From Alphaproteobacteria bacterium (lineage in GTDB: Bacteria > Pseudomonadota > Alphaproteobacteria > Micropepsales > Micropepsaceae): DNA of 64,000 nucleotides. A model generated the notes under the pieces. It was given only the letters and a program-made list of their open reading frames with translations, made no database searches and had not been told where the DNA came from. Numbering within the stretch: position 1 is the stretch's first letter; each line of letters starts with the position of its first letter. Shown here in pieces: positions 16,966-28,204 of this stretch. Location: positions 1 to 64,000 of the forward strand of contig JAFAWQ010000016.1 of assembly GCA_019241645.1 (NCBI GenBank). Reading direction: 5' to 3'. A program made the position numbers and the translations under genes.

Positions 16966-17664
16966 TCAAGCCTCCAGCAGGCGCAGAAACCGCGCGGCGG
17001 CGGCAAGCTCGAAGTGCAAACGGAGGCGGCGCTGTTCGGCTTCCATATCCCTGCCCCATTTCTCGGCCTGGAAGACTTCGTCCAATGTTGCTGCCGCGAA
17101 TGCCTCCTCAGCCTTCACTCTTTCTGCGGCCAGCGCCAGGGCGAGAATCAGCGAGCCGGTTATCGTAGTAGCGGCGTGCAGCGCCGCGAGTTTGAATTCG
17201 CCGTAGCGCGCGATGGCCTGTTCCAGCGCAACTATCGATTTGAGCGGCTGCTCCACGTGCCGAATGCCGGAGCCGATGTTCAGGCGTGCTCCATAGCTTT
17301 CCGCCGCCCAGTCGAGTAACGGGTCCCAAACTTGCGCCTGTCGCGCCGTCAGTTCCGGCAGGCCTTCCGCGCGATAACAGAGGAGATCGTGCCTCGCATA
17401 GTTCAGCAGCTGCTCTGTTACCGCTTCCCTTTCCGGCACGACCACATCGATGGCGGCGAAAGCCAAGCGGGTGAGCGGCATGGTCTGCGGATTGATGTCC
17501 TCGTCCTGGCTGTCCCATTCCCCGGCGATCGATTCAACGAGCGCGAGATGGGGCAGCAAGAGCAATGCTCGTTTCGGAGTCTTCACTGCCTTACCGTCAA
17601 GCAGAACCGCGTAGCAGCCATCCGGCGACCCGGACGCGATTGCTTGTTTGTAGAATCGCTTCAC
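16966..17664 (-). CDS. ATP12-family F1-ATPase assembly chaperone
   Basis: The 232-residue protein begins MKRFYKQAIAS and carries the ATP12 blocks 'YAVLLDGKAVKTPKRALL', 'EWDSQDEDINPQTMPLTRLAFAAID', 'LLNYARHDLLCYRAEGLPEL' and 'RHVEQPLKSIVALEQAI'. By family knowledge it assists assembly of the alpha subunit into F1-ATP synthase; homologues occur in alphaproteobacteria and mitochondria. The start is GTG and overlaps the stop of the upstream regulator by one base (TAGTG), indicating translational coupling. It sits between the regulator and pccB, so it probably shares their transcript. Confidence 0.92.
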   Translation of the reverse strand: MKRFYKQAIASGSPDGCYAVLLDGKAVKTPKRALLLLPHLALVESIAGEWDSQDEDINPQTMPLTRLAFAAIDVVVPEREAVTEQLLNYARHDLLCYRAEGLPELTARQAQVWDPLLDWAAESYGARLNIGSGIRHVEQPLKSIVALEQAIARYGEFKLAALHAATTITGSLILALALAAERVKAEEAFAAATLDEVFQAEKWGRDMEAEQRRLRLHFELAAAARFLRLLEA

Positions 17665-19106
17665 TACGCGAACTCGAACGGCCAGCCGCTTTTTCGCCAG
17701 GGATCAAGCCTCAGGGCTTTCGTGAGCGCGGGAGAGGCCCGGGTGGGACAATTGACCACTTCGCAAACGCGGCAGGCGACGCCGGTGGGCTCTGCGCTTC
17801 CTGGATTTCCAAGATCGAGACGATCGCCGTAAACCACCGAGGAAGCATGGCTGACATCGCAGCCGATGCACAAAGCTACCCGCCGTCCGGTGAAGGGACG
17901 GCGCGTACGCACGTTCTCCACCGTACATGATATCGTGAGGAACCGCGTGCCATCCGGCTGAGCAATGTGCTGCGTCAAGATTTCGCCGGGGGCCGCGAAG
18001 GCATCGAACACACGCCAGCGCGGGCAGATGCCGCCGTAACGCGAGAACGGAAAGCCTCCTGCGGACAGCCGCTTGAGCACATTGCCGGCATGATCGATAC
18101 GGAGGAAAAAGAAGGGCACCCCGCGCCGCTCGCTGCGCTGCAAGGTGGTGATGCGGTGCGCGACCTGCTCGACGCTGGCGCCGAAGCGCGCGGCCAGAAC
18201 GTCCAGATCGTAGCGCACCGAGGTTGCCGCTTCGATGAAGCGCCCGTACGGCATCATGAGCGCCCCCGCGAAATAGTTGGCGAGCGCGATGCGTAGCAAT
18301 TGCGCCGCTTCCGGTGTGGCAGGCGCGGCTTCCGCAACCAGTCGTTCCACATCGTCGCCCAAGGTGAGCAGCGCAATTTGTGCCGCCGTTTGAAACACGC
18401 GCGCGGTTGGCGGCAGCATCTCGGAAAGAAAGAGCCGCCGGTTGTGGCGGTCATAGCGCCGCTGCTCGTCCGGCATTGCATGGATCGGCAGAATGGTGAC
18501 GCGGATTTGATGTGTGTCGCGCAAATGCGCGCGCAGCGCGGCGAGCAGGTCATCGCCGGCATTCAGCGACGCATGGAACGACTCAGCGGCGAGATCCAGC
18601 GCGGCGATATAATTGTTTCGCGCGTGGAAATAGCCGCGCACGTCTTCCACCGGATAGCGGGCGTCGTGCGGGACAGCGTCCGCTCCTTCCGACTCGCCTT
18701 CTGCAGCGGCGGGCCACGATAGCGTCTTGCGATAGGCGCTATAGAGAGACGAGAACGCAGAAACGATATCCGGATAGCCATTGACCAGATCACCGAGCAC
18801 CGTCGCGGCCGGCATTTTCCCCAGCGCCGGGTCGGCAAATATCTCGGTGAGTTCGGCTACCCGTTCGGCCTCCCGGTCACCGTGCAGCTCGCGCAGGTCG
18901 AGGTCGTAGATGGCGGCAAGTTTCAGAACGAGCTGCGTGGTGAGGGGGCGCTGATTGCGCTCGACGAGGTTCAGATAGCTGGGCGAGATGCCGAGGTCAC
19001 GGGCCATCGCACTTTGGCTTAGACCCAGCGAGATCCGCAGATGCCGTAGGCGCGGGCCAGCGAAGACCTTCCGCTCGCCCGCATCCCGCCGCTGTGCTTC
19101 TGTCAC
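17664..19106 (-). CDS. ScfR/RamB-type short-chain acyl-CoA responsive XRE regulator
   Basis: This 480-residue regulator opens with an XRE helix-turn-helix: 'GPRLRHLRISLGLSQSAMARDLGISPSYLNLVERNQRPLT'. The middle contains an IrrE/ImmA-like region, and the C-terminus carries the family's cysteine pattern 'CIGCDVSHASS' and 'CRVCEVVNCPTRASP', probably metal-binding. Known relatives are RamB (acetate/glyoxylate genes in actinobacteria) and PccR (propionyl-CoA carboxylase in Rhodobacter). I use the GTG at 19106; the open frame continues upstream only as antisense of malate synthase. Here it heads the atp12-pccB transcript and diverges from aceB, so it may control both. The ligand is probably a short acyl-CoA, by family inference. 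Confidence 0.88.
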   Translation of the reverse strand: MTEAQRRDAGERKVFAGPRLRHLRISLGLSQSAMARDLGISPSYLNLVERNQRPLTTQLVLKLAAIYDLDLRELHGDREAERVAELTEIFADPALGKMPAATVLGDLVNGYPDIVSAFSSLYSAYRKTLSWPAAAEGESEGADAVPHDARYPVEDVRGYFHARNNYIAALDLAAESFHASLNAGDDLLAALRAHLRDTHQIRVTILPIHAMPDEQRRYDRHNRRLFLSEMLPPTARVFQTAAQIALLTLGDDVERLVAEAAPATPEAAQLLRIALANYFAGALMMPYGRFIEAATSVRYDLDVLAARFGASVEQVAHRITTLQRSERRGVPFFFLRIDHAGNVLKRLSAGGFPFSRYGGICPRWRVFDAFAAPGEILTQHIAQPDGTRFLTISCTVENVRTRRPFTGRRVALCIGCDVSHASSVVYGDRLDLGNPGSAEPTGVACRVCEVVNCPTRASPALTKALRLDPWRKSGWPFEFA

Positions 19107-19214
19107 GATAGCTATGACAACTCTCCACACAACACTGTCACAATTATGACAATTCAACTCTTTTGTGGAGATGTCAACATTGATCGTTGGGAGTCTTCTG
19201 TAAAGACTGTGACA
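19101..19214. promoter_or_regulatory. Divergent control region with repeated TGTCA/TGACA half-sites
   Basis: Between the ScfR-type regulator and aceB there are six TGTCA or TGACA half-sites. Two form inverted repeats: TGTCA-N9-TGACA at 19101-19119, overlapping the regulator start, and TGTCA-N6-TGACA at 19136-19151. Single half-sites lie at 19172-19176 and 19210-19214. This would be a natural place for the regulator to bind and control both directions. The assignment is inference. Confidence 0.5.
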
Positions 19215-19215
19215 G

Positions 19216-20841
19216 ATGGAGATTTCGCAGGTGCAGCAAGAATCCAATATCGCCTTTCGCGGGGTTGCACTCGGCAAAGCGGACGTCCTTACGGCCGAGG
19301 CGTTGGACTTTCTTGCCTTATTGCATCGGCGCTTCGATGACAGTCGCCGGAAGCTGCTGGCTGCACGTACCGCACGGCAGGCCCGGCTTGATGCCGGTGC
19401 CGAGGAGTTGGGCTTTCTGGCCGAAACACAGAGCATCAGGGATGGCGACTGGAAAATCGCCCCGCCCCCGGCCGACCTCCTAGACCGGCGCGTCGAAATC
19501 ACCGGCCCGGTCAACGCCAAGACGGTCATCAATGCGCTGAACTCGGGCGCGAATTGTTTCATGGCGGATTTCGAGGATGCCAACGCACCGACCTGGGCAA
19601 ACAATATCGACGGCCAGGCCAATCTGATTCGGGCTGTGCGGCGTACGCTGTCCTACGAGGACGCGGCGAGCGGCAAGCGCTACCTTCTCAATCCGAAACT
19701 CGCGGTACTGTTTGTCCGTCCGCGCGGCTGGCACCTCGACGAAGCACATATCGAAATTGACGGCGCGCCCATTTCCGCGTCGCTGTTCGATTTCGGGCTC
19801 TATGCCTACCACAACGCGCAAGAGCTGCTTGCGCGCGGCACGGGTCCATACTTCTACCTGCCCAAGATCGAGAGCCATCGGGAAGCAGCTCTGTGGCGCG
19901 ATGTGTTCGTATTCACGGAACGCTCGCTCGACCTTCCGCGCGGCACCATCCGCGCCACGGTTCTTATCGAGACGCTGCCGGCCGCTTTCGAGATGGACGA
20001 AATTCTCCACGAGCTGAAGGACCATATCGTCGGGCTCAATTGCGGCCGCTGGGATTACATTTTCTCGATGATCAAGACCCTGCGCACGCGCCGCGATTTC
20101 ATCCTGCCGGATCGCGCGCAAGTGACGATGGCGTCACCCGCCCTCGCCGCCTACAGCAGGCTGCTGATCAAGACCTGCCATAGCCGCGGCGCGCACGCCA
20201 TGGGGGGCATGGCGGCGCAGATCCCGATCCGCGACGATTCCGGGGCGAACGCGGTGGCGCTGAAGAGGGTAAAAACAGACAAGGAGCGCGAAGCCCGCGA
20301 GGGCCATGACGGCACCTGGGTGGCCCATCCGGGCCTCATTCCCATCGCGAAGGCAGCGTTCGACGTGTTAATGCCGAAGGCGAACCAAGTCGACCGGCAG
20401 CGTGACCATGTGAACGTCACGGCTGCGGATCTGCTGGCAGCGCCGCAAGGCACGATCACCGAGGAAGGCCTTCGCACCAATATCCGCGTGGGGATTCAGT
20501 ACATCGCGGCGTGGCTCGCCGGAAACGGCTGCGTGCCGCTCTACAATTTGATGGAAGACGCGGCCACAGCCGAAATCTCGCGGACGCAAATCTGGCAATG
20601 GCGCAAACATGGCGTAAGGCTCGACGGCGGTCGTGTCGTCGACGGCGCGCTGTTAAAAACAATTATCGCGGAAGAAATCGACGCCCTGCTCGCGGCGCGG
20701 AGCGCCTCACCCACATTGAACGACGCGCGTGGACTCTTCGAGGAACTCTGCCTCGCCGACGAGTTCGCGCCCTTCCTCACCCAGCCCGCCTACCGCCGTC
20801 TGCTCGAAACCGAGCACACCATTCCAACCACTGGAGAGTAA
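19216..20841 (+). CDS. aceB: Malate synthase A
   Basis: The 541-residue enzyme condenses glyoxylate with acetyl-CoA to malate. Family blocks: '[35 protein letters not shown]' near residue 100, '[12 protein letters not shown]', '[22 protein letters not shown]' and '[17 protein letters not shown]' with catalytic residues. The length matches the A (aceB) form, not the longer G form. The start is the ATG at 19216, directly downstream of the half-site array. The stop (TAA, 20839-20841) is one base from the GTG of aceA, so aceBA form an operon for growth on acetate or fatty acids. Confidence 0.96.
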   Translation: MEISQVQQESNIAFRGVALGKADVLTAEALDFLALLHRRFDDSRRKLLAARTARQARLDAGAEELGFLAETQSIRDGDWKIAPPPADLLDRRVEITGPVNAKTVINALNSGANCFMADFEDANAPTWANNIDGQANLIRAVRRTLSYEDAASGKRYLLNPKLAVLFVRPRGWHLDEAHIEIDGAPISASLFDFGLYAYHNAQELLARGTGPYFYLPKIESHREAALWRDVFVFTERSLDLPRGTIRATVLIETLPAAFEMDEILHELKDHIVGLNCGRWDYIFSMIKTLRTRRDFILPDRAQVTMASPALAAYSRLLIKTCHSRGAHAMGGMAAQIPIRDDSGANAVALKRVKTDKEREAREGHDGTWVAHPGLIPIAKAAFDVLMPKANQVDRQRDHVNVTAADLLAAPQGTITEEGLRTNIRVGIQYIAAWLAGNGCVPLYNLMEDAATAEISRTQIWQWRKHGVRLDGGRVVDGALLKTIIAEEIDALLAARSASPTLNDARGLFEELCLADEFAPFLTQPAYRRLLETEHTIPTTGE

Positions 20842-20842
20842 C

Positions 20843-22126
<1,284 letters not shown>

Positions 22127-22138
22127 GGAGAGGAACCT

Positions 22139-22405
22139 ATGACCGAAGTCATTGCGAACACGCATACCGGGAACTGTATCCCCGTCACGACCGGCGAAGG
22201 GTTCTCGCTCGAAGGCGTGAAGCTAAGCAAGGCGCTGCGCGAGGCATTGCGCAGTGTCGAGGCAAGCATCGAGGAGTTGAACACCGCCCTTAAGCAGGCC
22301 GTGGAAGCGGGCGCCACTATCGAGCTGCGACGCCGTGGCCGCGTCCATTCCGGTGACGGCTGCTGGGCAGATCAGATGGCTCCGCTGGTGGTGGCGAGGC
22401 CCTGA
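22139..22405 (+). CDS. Small conserved-looking protein after aceA, unknown
   Basis: The 88-residue protein follows aceA by 12 bases and has a good ribosome site (GGAGAGGAA before the ATG at 22139), so it is very probably co-transcribed with aceBA. Residues 25-60 (LEGVKLSKALREALRSVEASIEELNTALKQAVEAG) form a predicted amphipathic helix or short coiled coil. The C-terminus is basic, then Cys-containing. No family is recognised and no function is claimed; its context suggests an accessory of the glyoxylate bypass. Confidence 0.55.
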   Translation: MTEVIANTHTGNCIPVTTGEGFSLEGVKLSKALREALRSVEASIEELNTALKQAVEAGATIELRRRGRVHSGDGCWADQMAPLVVARP

Positions 22406-22493
22406 GATCGAAAACATCGGAGCGGTGCCGGCTCGTCTGGCGCCGTTCCTGAATGCCCGATAGCGTGTTGGCGATGCTGCACGCCATAGGGCA

Positions 22494-23834
22494 ATGCTGA
22501 CAGGAAAAATCCAATCGCTTACCGCTGATATTTCGGCGGGATCTACATCGTGCGAGGAAATCGTCGGAGCGGCGCTGGCGCGCGCAATGGATCCGCACGG
22601 TGAAGGCGCTGCAACCTTCCGAAGTCTGCGAAAAGATCAGGCTGTGCAGCAGGCACGCGCGTACGACTTACTCCGAAACACCCGGGCCGCTGCATCTTCC
22701 CTCGCCGGATTGCCGGTTTCGATCAAAGACAACATCGATTTCGCCGGTGAAGTGACAGGCGGGGGCTGCAAATTGCTGGAAGGTGCGCCGCCGGCCACGG
22801 CCCATGCCGCAGTGGTCGAACGGCTACACGCCGCCGGCGCGGTCATTGTCGGGCGCACCAATATGACGGAGCTCGCCTTCTCCGGCATCGGCTATAACCG
22901 GTTCTACGGCACGCCGGCCAATCCGTTCGAGCGCGCGCGTCGGCTCATTCCCGGTGGCTCTTCATCTGGCGCGGCGATTTCGGTCACCGATGGCATGGCA
23001 GTGGCGGCGCTTGGCACCGATACGGGAGGCTCGGTGCGCATTCCCGCGGCGCTGACGGGGTTAACCGGTTTCAAACCCACACAGCGGCGGGTACCGCTGC
23101 AAGGCGTGCTACCGCTATCCACCCTGCTCGATTGCGTTGGGCCGCTGGCGCGCAGCGTGGCCGACTGCGCGCTGCTGGACAACATTCTGGCCGATGACGA
23201 TGAATCACTCATCCCGTTTGGTGGCAGGCTCCGCTTTTGCTCGGCGGACGATTTCATGCTGGAGGAGGCTGATCCCGAGACTATCGACACTTATACCCGC
23301 GCGAAAAGGACACTGCTTGATGCAGGCGCGAGCATCGAACCGTTGCCAGCCGGAATCTTCGCGGAGCTGACAGGCTATTATGCACGGGGCAGCTTCGCGA
23401 ACGCGGAAGCGTGGGAGCGGTTCGGTGCCCTGATCGAAAGCCGCCCCTACGACATCGATCCCAAGATCGGCGAGCGGATCGCGCGTGGACGGACGATTTC
23501 AGCATCAGACTGGATCGCCAATCTGCGGGCCCGCGCATCGATGATCGAACGTTTCGAACGAATGATGTTTGCCTTCGATGCGCTGATCGCGCCGACGGTG
23601 CCGATCCTGCCGCCACCGATCGCCGACATGGAGGACGACGAGATGTACCGTCACGCCAACACGCTCATCCTTCGCAATCCCGCCGTGGCGAATTTGTTGG
23701 ATGCGCCATCGCTAACCATCCCATGCCACGAAGCGGGGCAAGCGCCCGTCGGCCTGATGCTGATCGCGCCGGCTATGTCGGACAGACGTCTGCTGAATAT
23801 CGGCGCGGCTCTGGAAGCGCTGTTGCAAGCTTAG
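22494..23834 (+). CDS. Amidase-signature (AS) family hydrolase
   Basis: The 446-residue protein has the complete Ser-cisSer-Lys triad of amidase-signature enzymes. The lysine is in 'LPVSIKDNIDFAGEVT', the cis-serine in 'PGGSSSGAAISVTDGM' and the nucleophile in 'GTDTGGSVRIPAALTG'. It hydrolyses an amide of unknown structure; the family includes GatA, AtzF and many nitrogen-scavenging amidases. GatA itself is unlikely because no GatC/GatB are nearby. The start at ATG 22494 has a weak ribosome site. It lies at the end of the aceBA direction and ends four bases from the convergent anthraniloyl-CoA monooxygenase gene. Confidence 0.85.
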   Translation: MLTGKIQSLTADISAGSTSCEEIVGAALARAMDPHGEGAATFRSLRKDQAVQQARAYDLLRNTRAAASSLAGLPVSIKDNIDFAGEVTGGGCKLLEGAPPATAHAAVVERLHAAGAVIVGRTNMTELAFSGIGYNRFYGTPANPFERARRLIPGGSSSGAAISVTDGMAVAALGTDTGGSVRIPAALTGLTGFKPTQRRVPLQGVLPLSTLLDCVGPLARSVADCALLDNILADDDESLIPFGGRLRFCSADDFMLEEADPETIDTYTRAKRTLLDAGASIEPLPAGIFAELTGYYARGSFANAEAWERFGALIESRPYDIDPKIGERIARGRTISASDWIANLRARASMIERFERMMFAFDALIAPTVPILPPPIADMEDDEMYRHANTLILRNPAVANLLDAPSLTIPCHEAGQAPVGLMLIAPAMSDRRLLNIGAALEALLQA

Positions 23835-23838
23835 GCCG

Positions 23839-26178
23839 TCAAAAACGGCGTGGCTTGGACTTGCGCTGAAGTACCGTCTGCTTTTCGCGCATGCCCTGCG
23901 CTTCGCGGAAGGCTTGAGCCATGCCGGAGAGGTATTGCGGCGGCGCAGCTTGCGTCTTCACGCCATACCAGGCGGCCGCCTTCCACGTGAAATATGGATC
24001 GATCAGATGCGGCCGGCCCAGAGCCACAAGGTCCGCGCGGCGGCAGGCAATGATGGTGTTGATCTGCGCCGGCTCGGTGATGGCTCCGACGGCCATCGTC
24101 TTGATGCGCGCTACGTTGCGGATCGTTTCGGCGAACTGCGCCTGGTACATGCGGCCATACACGGGCTTCTGCTCCGGCACCGTCTGCCCGGAAGACGTGC
24201 TGATCAAATCGCAGCCGGCAGCTTCGAACCCTCGCGCGATGGCGAGCACGTCGTCTTCGGTGATGCCGCCAGGCACCCAGTCATTTGCCGAGATGCGCAC
24301 CGACATCGGTTTATCTTCGGGCCACACCGCACGCATTGCCGCGAACACCTCCAGCGGATAGCGCAATCGATTCTGAACAGGGCCGCCATATTCGTCCGTG
24401 CGCTTGTTGGTGAGTGGCGATAAGAAACTCGCCAACAGATAGCCGTGCGCGCAATGCAGTTCGAGCAGATCAAATCCGGCGCGGTTGGCACGCTGGGTGG
24501 CCTGCACGAAGTCCACCTTGATACGATCCATGGCGGCGCTATCCATCTCCGCGGGCGTCGGGCTGATGCCTGCCAGATAAGGAACTGGCGAGGCGGAATA
24601 GACCGGCCAGTTCTCGTCCGACTCTTGCAACGGATGGTCCGGCATTTCCCACCCCAACTGCGTCGAGCCCTTGCGGCCAGCATGCCCCAATTGCATGGCG
24701 ATCTTCGTGTCCGAAAATGTATGCGCGAAATCGACGATACGTTTCAATTCACGCTCCTGCTCATCGTTCCACAGTCCCGTGCAGCCCGGGGAAATGCGCG
24801 CATCAGCGGACGGACATGTCATCTCCACATACATCAGCCCCGCCCCGCCCATAGCGCGGGAGGCGTAGTGCGTGAAATGCCAATCGTTCGGCACACCGTC
24901 ACAGGCGGAATACTGCGCCATCGGCGAAACCACCACCCGGTTGTTCAAGGTAAGGCCGCGAAGGCGCAACGGCGTGAACATCGGCGTCGGACGGGTCTCG
25001 CGGCAATCGAAACCGCTTTCTTCGTAGTAAGTCCGATACCACTCGTCCTCGAAAGCGCGAACAAAGGCCTCGTCGCGCAGCAGCAGATTGTCCCACGTAA
25101 TGCTTTTCGCCCGCGACATCACGACCATGGCGAACTGCATCGGCTTCATGTCGCCCGAGCGTTCCATGTGCTCGAACCAGGCAAGGCTGACATCGGCATT
25201 GTGCTGGGTGATCTGCACTTCGGTGCGTCGCGCGGAGTCGTACGCTTGGAACGCCTGCTCGACGGACTGTTCGCCATGCGTTACCAGCGCAGCGGAAAGC
25301 GCGATAGCCGACTCCATGGCGAGTTTGGTGCCCGAGCCTATCGAGAAATGAGCCGTGGCTTTGGCGTCACCCAGTAACACGACATTGTCGTGCCACCAGC
25401 GCTCGCAGAAAATGCGCGGGAAGTTGCGCCACAGCGAGCGGTTGGTAATGAGAGGGTGGCCCTCCAGCTCATCCGCGAAGATGCGTTCGGCCAGCCGCGC
25501 ACTCTTTTCTTCATCCAGCCGATCGAAGCCGAATGCGGTCCACGCCTCCGGGCTCATTTCGATTACCCACGTCGAATGGCCCGGTTCATACTGATAGGTA
25601 TGCGCAACAATCAGACCGTGCTCGGTCTGTTTGAAGAAGAAGGTAAATCCATCCAGCGGCCGCGTGGAGCCCAGCCAGACGAACTTGTTGGACTGGGTCC
25701 GCACTTCTGGCTGGAAATGCTCCTTGAAGGCCTCCCGCACGCGGCTGTTGATGCCGTCGGCGCCCACAATCACATCGCAATCGGCAAAGCGCGAGAGGTC
25801 GTGAACGGGCGACTGAAAATGCAAGCCAACGCCGAGTTCACCGCAACGTTCCTGTAAAATCTTCAGCAGCGTCAACCGTGAGCAGCCGGCAAAACCATTG
25901 CCGCAGCAACGAATCTCACTTCCCTTGTAGCGGATGATGATATCGTCCCAATACGCAAATGCCTTGGTGAAGGCCGCGTACGACTCTGCATCGCGGCTCA
26001 AGAACTCTTCCAGCGTCTCGTCGGAGAACACCACGCCGAAGCCGAAGGTGTCATCGGCGCGGTTCTGCTCATAGACATCGATCTGCCAGTCAGGCCGCGC
26101 CCTTTTTGTGAGCACCGCGAGATAAAGCCCGCCTGGACCGCCGCCGACTATAGCAATTTTGAATGGTTTATTCTTCAT
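23839..26178 (-). CDS. 2-Aminobenzoyl-CoA monooxygenase/reductase (or salicylyl-CoA 5-hydroxylase), two-domain
   Basis: The 779-residue protein is a fusion. Residues 1-390 form a flavin monooxygenase: 'IAIVGGGPGGLYLAVL' is the FAD loop, and 'VLLGDAKATAHFSIGSGTKLAMESA' the second FAD motif. Residues 400-760 form an Old Yellow Enzyme flavin reductase: 'MFTPLRLRGLTLNNRVVVSPM', 'AMQLGHAGRKGS', 'LHCAHGYLLASFLSPLTNKR' and 'DLVALGRPHLIDPYF'. This layout is the known 2-aminobenzoyl-CoA monooxygenase/reductase of aerobic anthranilate breakdown and also salicylyl-CoA 5-hydroxylase. The neighbouring ligase, hydratase and SDR fit either, but the RidA partner favours an amino substrate. The ATG follows directly after the stop of the RidA gene (TGAATG). 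Confidence 0.88.
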   Translation of the reverse strand: MKNKPFKIAIVGGGPGGLYLAVLTKRARPDWQIDVYEQNRADDTFGFGVVFSDETLEEFLSRDAESYAAFTKAFAYWDDIIIRYKGSEIRCCGNGFAGCSRLTLLKILQERCGELGVGLHFQSPVHDLSRFADCDVIVGADGINSRVREAFKEHFQPEVRTQSNKFVWLGSTRPLDGFTFFFKQTEHGLIVAHTYQYEPGHSTWVIEMSPEAWTAFGFDRLDEEKSARLAERIFADELEGHPLITNRSLWRNFPRIFCERWWHDNVVLLGDAKATAHFSIGSGTKLAMESAIALSAALVTHGEQSVEQAFQAYDSARRTEVQITQHNADVSLAWFEHMERSGDMKPMQFAMVVMSRAKSITWDNLLLRDEAFVRAFEDEWYRTYYEESGFDCRETRPTPMFTPLRLRGLTLNNRVVVSPMAQYSACDGVPNDWHFTHYASRAMGGAGLMYVEMTCPSADARISPGCTGLWNDEQERELKRIVDFAHTFSDTKIAMQLGHAGRKGSTQLGWEMPDHPLQESDENWPVYSASPVPYLAGISPTPAEMDSAAMDRIKVDFVQATQRANRAGFDLLELHCAHGYLLASFLSPLTNKRTDEYGGPVQNRLRYPLEVFAAMRAVWPEDKPMSVRISANDWVPGGITEDDVLAIARGFEAAGCDLISTSSGQTVPEQKPVYGRMYQAQFAETIRNVARIKTMAVGAITEPAQINTIIACRRADLVALGRPHLIDPYFTWKAAAWYGVKTQAAPPQYLSGMAQAFREAQGMREKQTVLQRKSKPRRF

Positions 26179-26571
26179 TCAATGCGGGACGACGGCCGTG
26201 GCTTCGATCTCCAGCCTCGCCTCCGGCTCCACGAAGCCGTTCACGATGATCACTGCCATTGCAGGGAAACTTTTGCCCATCAGCTCTTTCCAGATCACGC
26301 CTAACTCAGCGCGGGACGAGACATAGTCTTCCCGGCTGCTGACGAAGATGGTCATGCGCGCGATGTGTTCCGGACCGGCCGCCGCTTCCTTTAGTATGGT
26401 CAGCGTGTTCTGGAGGGCCTGCCTGAACTGGCCCGAGAAATCTCGGTCACCGAATTTCTCCTCATCGTCCCATCCGATCTGGCCGCCAACGAAAACAATC
26501 CGCCCTTCCGCCTCGATGCCGTTGGCGTATCCTTTCGGTCGTGGCCAATGCGCGGGCTGCAGCGTCCGCAT
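26179..26571 (-). CDS. RidA-family enamine/imine deaminase in anthranilate cluster
   Basis: The 130-residue RidA-family protein reads 'YANGIEAEGRIVFVGGQIGWD', 'FRQALQNTLTILKEAAAGPEHIARMTIFV' and a C-terminal 'EARLEIEATAVV'. RidA proteins hydrolyse enamines and imines to ketones plus ammonia. Its start is one base from the stop of the enoyl-CoA hydratase and its stop abuts the start of the monooxygenase/reductase, so it is firmly in that operon. In this context it could release ammonia from the 2-amino-5-oxocyclohexene-carboxyl-CoA type intermediate. That role is inference. Confidence 0.85.
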   Translation of the reverse strand: MRTLQPAHWPRPKGYANGIEAEGRIVFVGGQIGWDDEEKFGDRDFSGQFRQALQNTLTILKEAAAGPEHIARMTIFVSSREDYVSSRAELGVIWKELMGKSFPAMAVIIVNGFVEPEARLEIEATAVVPH

Positions 26572-26572
26572 A

Positions 26573-27394
26573 TCAATCCCCTTCGAAGATCGGCGGCTGC
26601 TTGGCGACGAAGGCGAGATAAGCGCGCTCGAAGTCCTTCGTCTGCATGCAGATCGCCTGCGCTTGTGCCTCGGCTTCCAGCGCCATATCCAGGCTCATGC
26701 TCCATTCCTGATTGAGCTGGTTCTTCGTGATCCCATTCGCGAATGCCGGGCCGGCAGCCAGCTTTTCCGCCCAGGCCTGCGCCTCATTTTCCAGATCTTC
26801 GTCAGGGACGATCCGGTTGAAGAATCCCCAGCGTTCCCCCTCCTCCGCGCTCATGCTGCGGCCGTAAAAAAGAAGTTCGGAGGCGCGGCCATGGCCAATA
26901 ATGCGCGGCAGGATGGCACAAGCTCCCATGTCGCAACCGGCAAGGCCCACACGGTTGAAGAGGAACGCCGTCTTCGCATCTGGCGCAGCCAGCCGGATGT
27001 CGCTGGCCATCGCAATGATGGCGCCTGCGCCGGCGCACACGCCCTGCACCGCCGCGATGATGGGTTGGGGGCACCCGCGCATGGCCTTCACCAGATCGCC
27101 GGTCATGCGGGTGAAAGCGAGCAGGCCAGTCATCTGCATTTCGACCAGCGGCCCGATGATCTCGTGCACATCGCCACCGGAGCAGAAATTCCCACCCGCA
27201 CCCCGGATGACGATAGCTTTCACTTTTGTCTGGTAGACGAGCGCGCGGAAGGTATCGCGCAGCTCGGCATAGGACTCGAAGGTCAAAGGATTTTTTCGCT
27301 CCGGCCGGTTGAGCGTGATCGTGGCGATGCCGTCGGCATAGGCCCAGAGGAAATGCTCGGGCTCGAAAGCGGCGGGAATCAGGGCGCTGATCAT
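26573..27394 (-). CDS. Enoyl-CoA hydratase/isomerase family protein
   Basis: The 273-residue crotonase-fold protein contains '[20 protein letters not shown]', the oxyanion-hole segment '[14 protein letters not shown]' and '[26 protein letters not shown]', then the CoA-binding '[21 protein letters not shown]' block. It probably hydrates or opens a ring intermediate in the aerobic CoA-dependent pathway encoded by the cluster. It is the first gene of the leftward operon (hydratase, RidA, monooxygenase/reductase), with one base between its stop and the next start. The divergent SDR gene begins only 50 bases away, so the promoter region is very compact. Confidence 0.88.
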   Translation of the reverse strand: MISALIPAAFEPEHFLWAYADGIATITLNRPERKNPLTFESYAELRDTFRALVYQTKVKAIVIRGAGGNFCSGGDVHEIIGPLVEMQMTGLLAFTRMTGDLVKAMRGCPQPIIAAVQGVCAGAGAIIAMASDIRLAAPDAKTAFLFNRVGLAGCDMGACAILPRIIGHGRASELLFYGRSMSAEEGERWGFFNRIVPDEDLENEAQAWAEKLAAGPAFANGITKNQLNQEWSMSLDMALEAEAQAQAICMQTKDFERAYLAFVAKQPPIFEGD

Positions 27395-27444
27395 TGGCGT
27401 GGACTCATGACATAGACTAACGTCGCCGCGAAGGAGACCGCAAC

Positions 27445-28197
27445 GTGGACAAACACGCCTTCGTCACCGGTGGGGGGAGCGGCATCGGGCTGGCAATCGC
27501 CAAGGCATTGGCTGGGGCCGGGTGGCGCGTCACCATCGCCGGCCGTGGCGAAGCGCGGCTACGCGAGGCCGCCGCCACCGTTTCCGGCGCGCAGATTCGG
27601 CCGTTCGATGTAACGGATAAGAGTGCGGTGAACTCTGCTGTCGACGCGGCGGCAGAGCTCTCCGGACCTGTCGTGCTGCTGGTGAACAACGCCGGAAGCG
27701 TGATTTCCGCACCATTCGAAAAAACCGATCCTGCCGCTTGGCGCGCGATGCTGGATGTGCATCTGCTGGGTGCCGTTCACTGCACTCAGGCGGTGTTACC
27801 TGGTATGAGGGCAAGGGGTTGGGGCCGCATCGTGAATATCGCCAGCACGGCCGGCCTGATCGGCTATCGTAACTTCAGCGCCTACGTGGCGGCCAAGCAC
27901 GCGCTGGTGGGACTGACCAAGACATTGGCGCTTGAAGTAGCCAAATCCGGCATCACCGTGAATGCTGTTTGCCCGGGCTACGTTGATACCGACATCATCT
28001 CCTCCGCCGTCAGGCGGATCAGCGAAAAAACGCAACGTGCGCCTGCAGAGGCGTTGGCGACATTCACCGCCGTCAATCCGCAGGGGCGGCTGGTGAGACC
28101 GGAAGAGGTCGCCGGCGCGGTGGTGTGGCTCGCATCGGACGAAGCGGCGGCTGTCAACGGAATCGCGCTGCCGATCGACGGCGGCGAAGTGGCGTGA
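27445..28197 (+). CDS. Short-chain dehydrogenase/reductase (3-hydroxyacyl-CoA type)
   Basis: The 250-residue SDR has the NAD(P) motif '[20 protein letters not shown]', the structural 'LLVNNAGSV', the catalytic 'IVNIASTAG ... [13 protein letters not shown]' (Ser, Tyr-x3-Lys) and a 'CPGYVDTDI' segment. It probably oxidises a 3-hydroxyacyl-CoA formed after ring opening in the same pathway. It starts with GTG at 27445 after an AAGGAG ribosome site. The stop lies seven bases before the CoA ligase, so both form one operon that diverges from the hydratase-RidA-monooxygenase operon. Confidence 0.88.
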   Translation: MDKHAFVTGGGSGIGLAIAKALAGAGWRVTIAGRGEARLREAAATVSGAQIRPFDVTDKSAVNSAVDAAAELSGPVVLLVNNAGSVISAPFEKTDPAAWRAMLDVHLLGAVHCTQAVLPGMRARGWGRIVNIASTAGLIGYRNFSAYVAAKHALVGLTKTLALEVAKSGITVNAVCPGYVDTDIISSAVRRISEKTQRAPAEALATFTAVNPQGRLVRPEEVAGAVVWLASDEAAAVNGIALPIDGGEVA

Positions 28198-28204
28198 AGC
28201 TGGC

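Noticed and set aside
19107..19622. Upstream extension of the ScfR-type regulator frame
   Set aside because: It is antisense to aceB, lacks homology-like sequence and the GTG at 19106 gives the normal family N-terminus.
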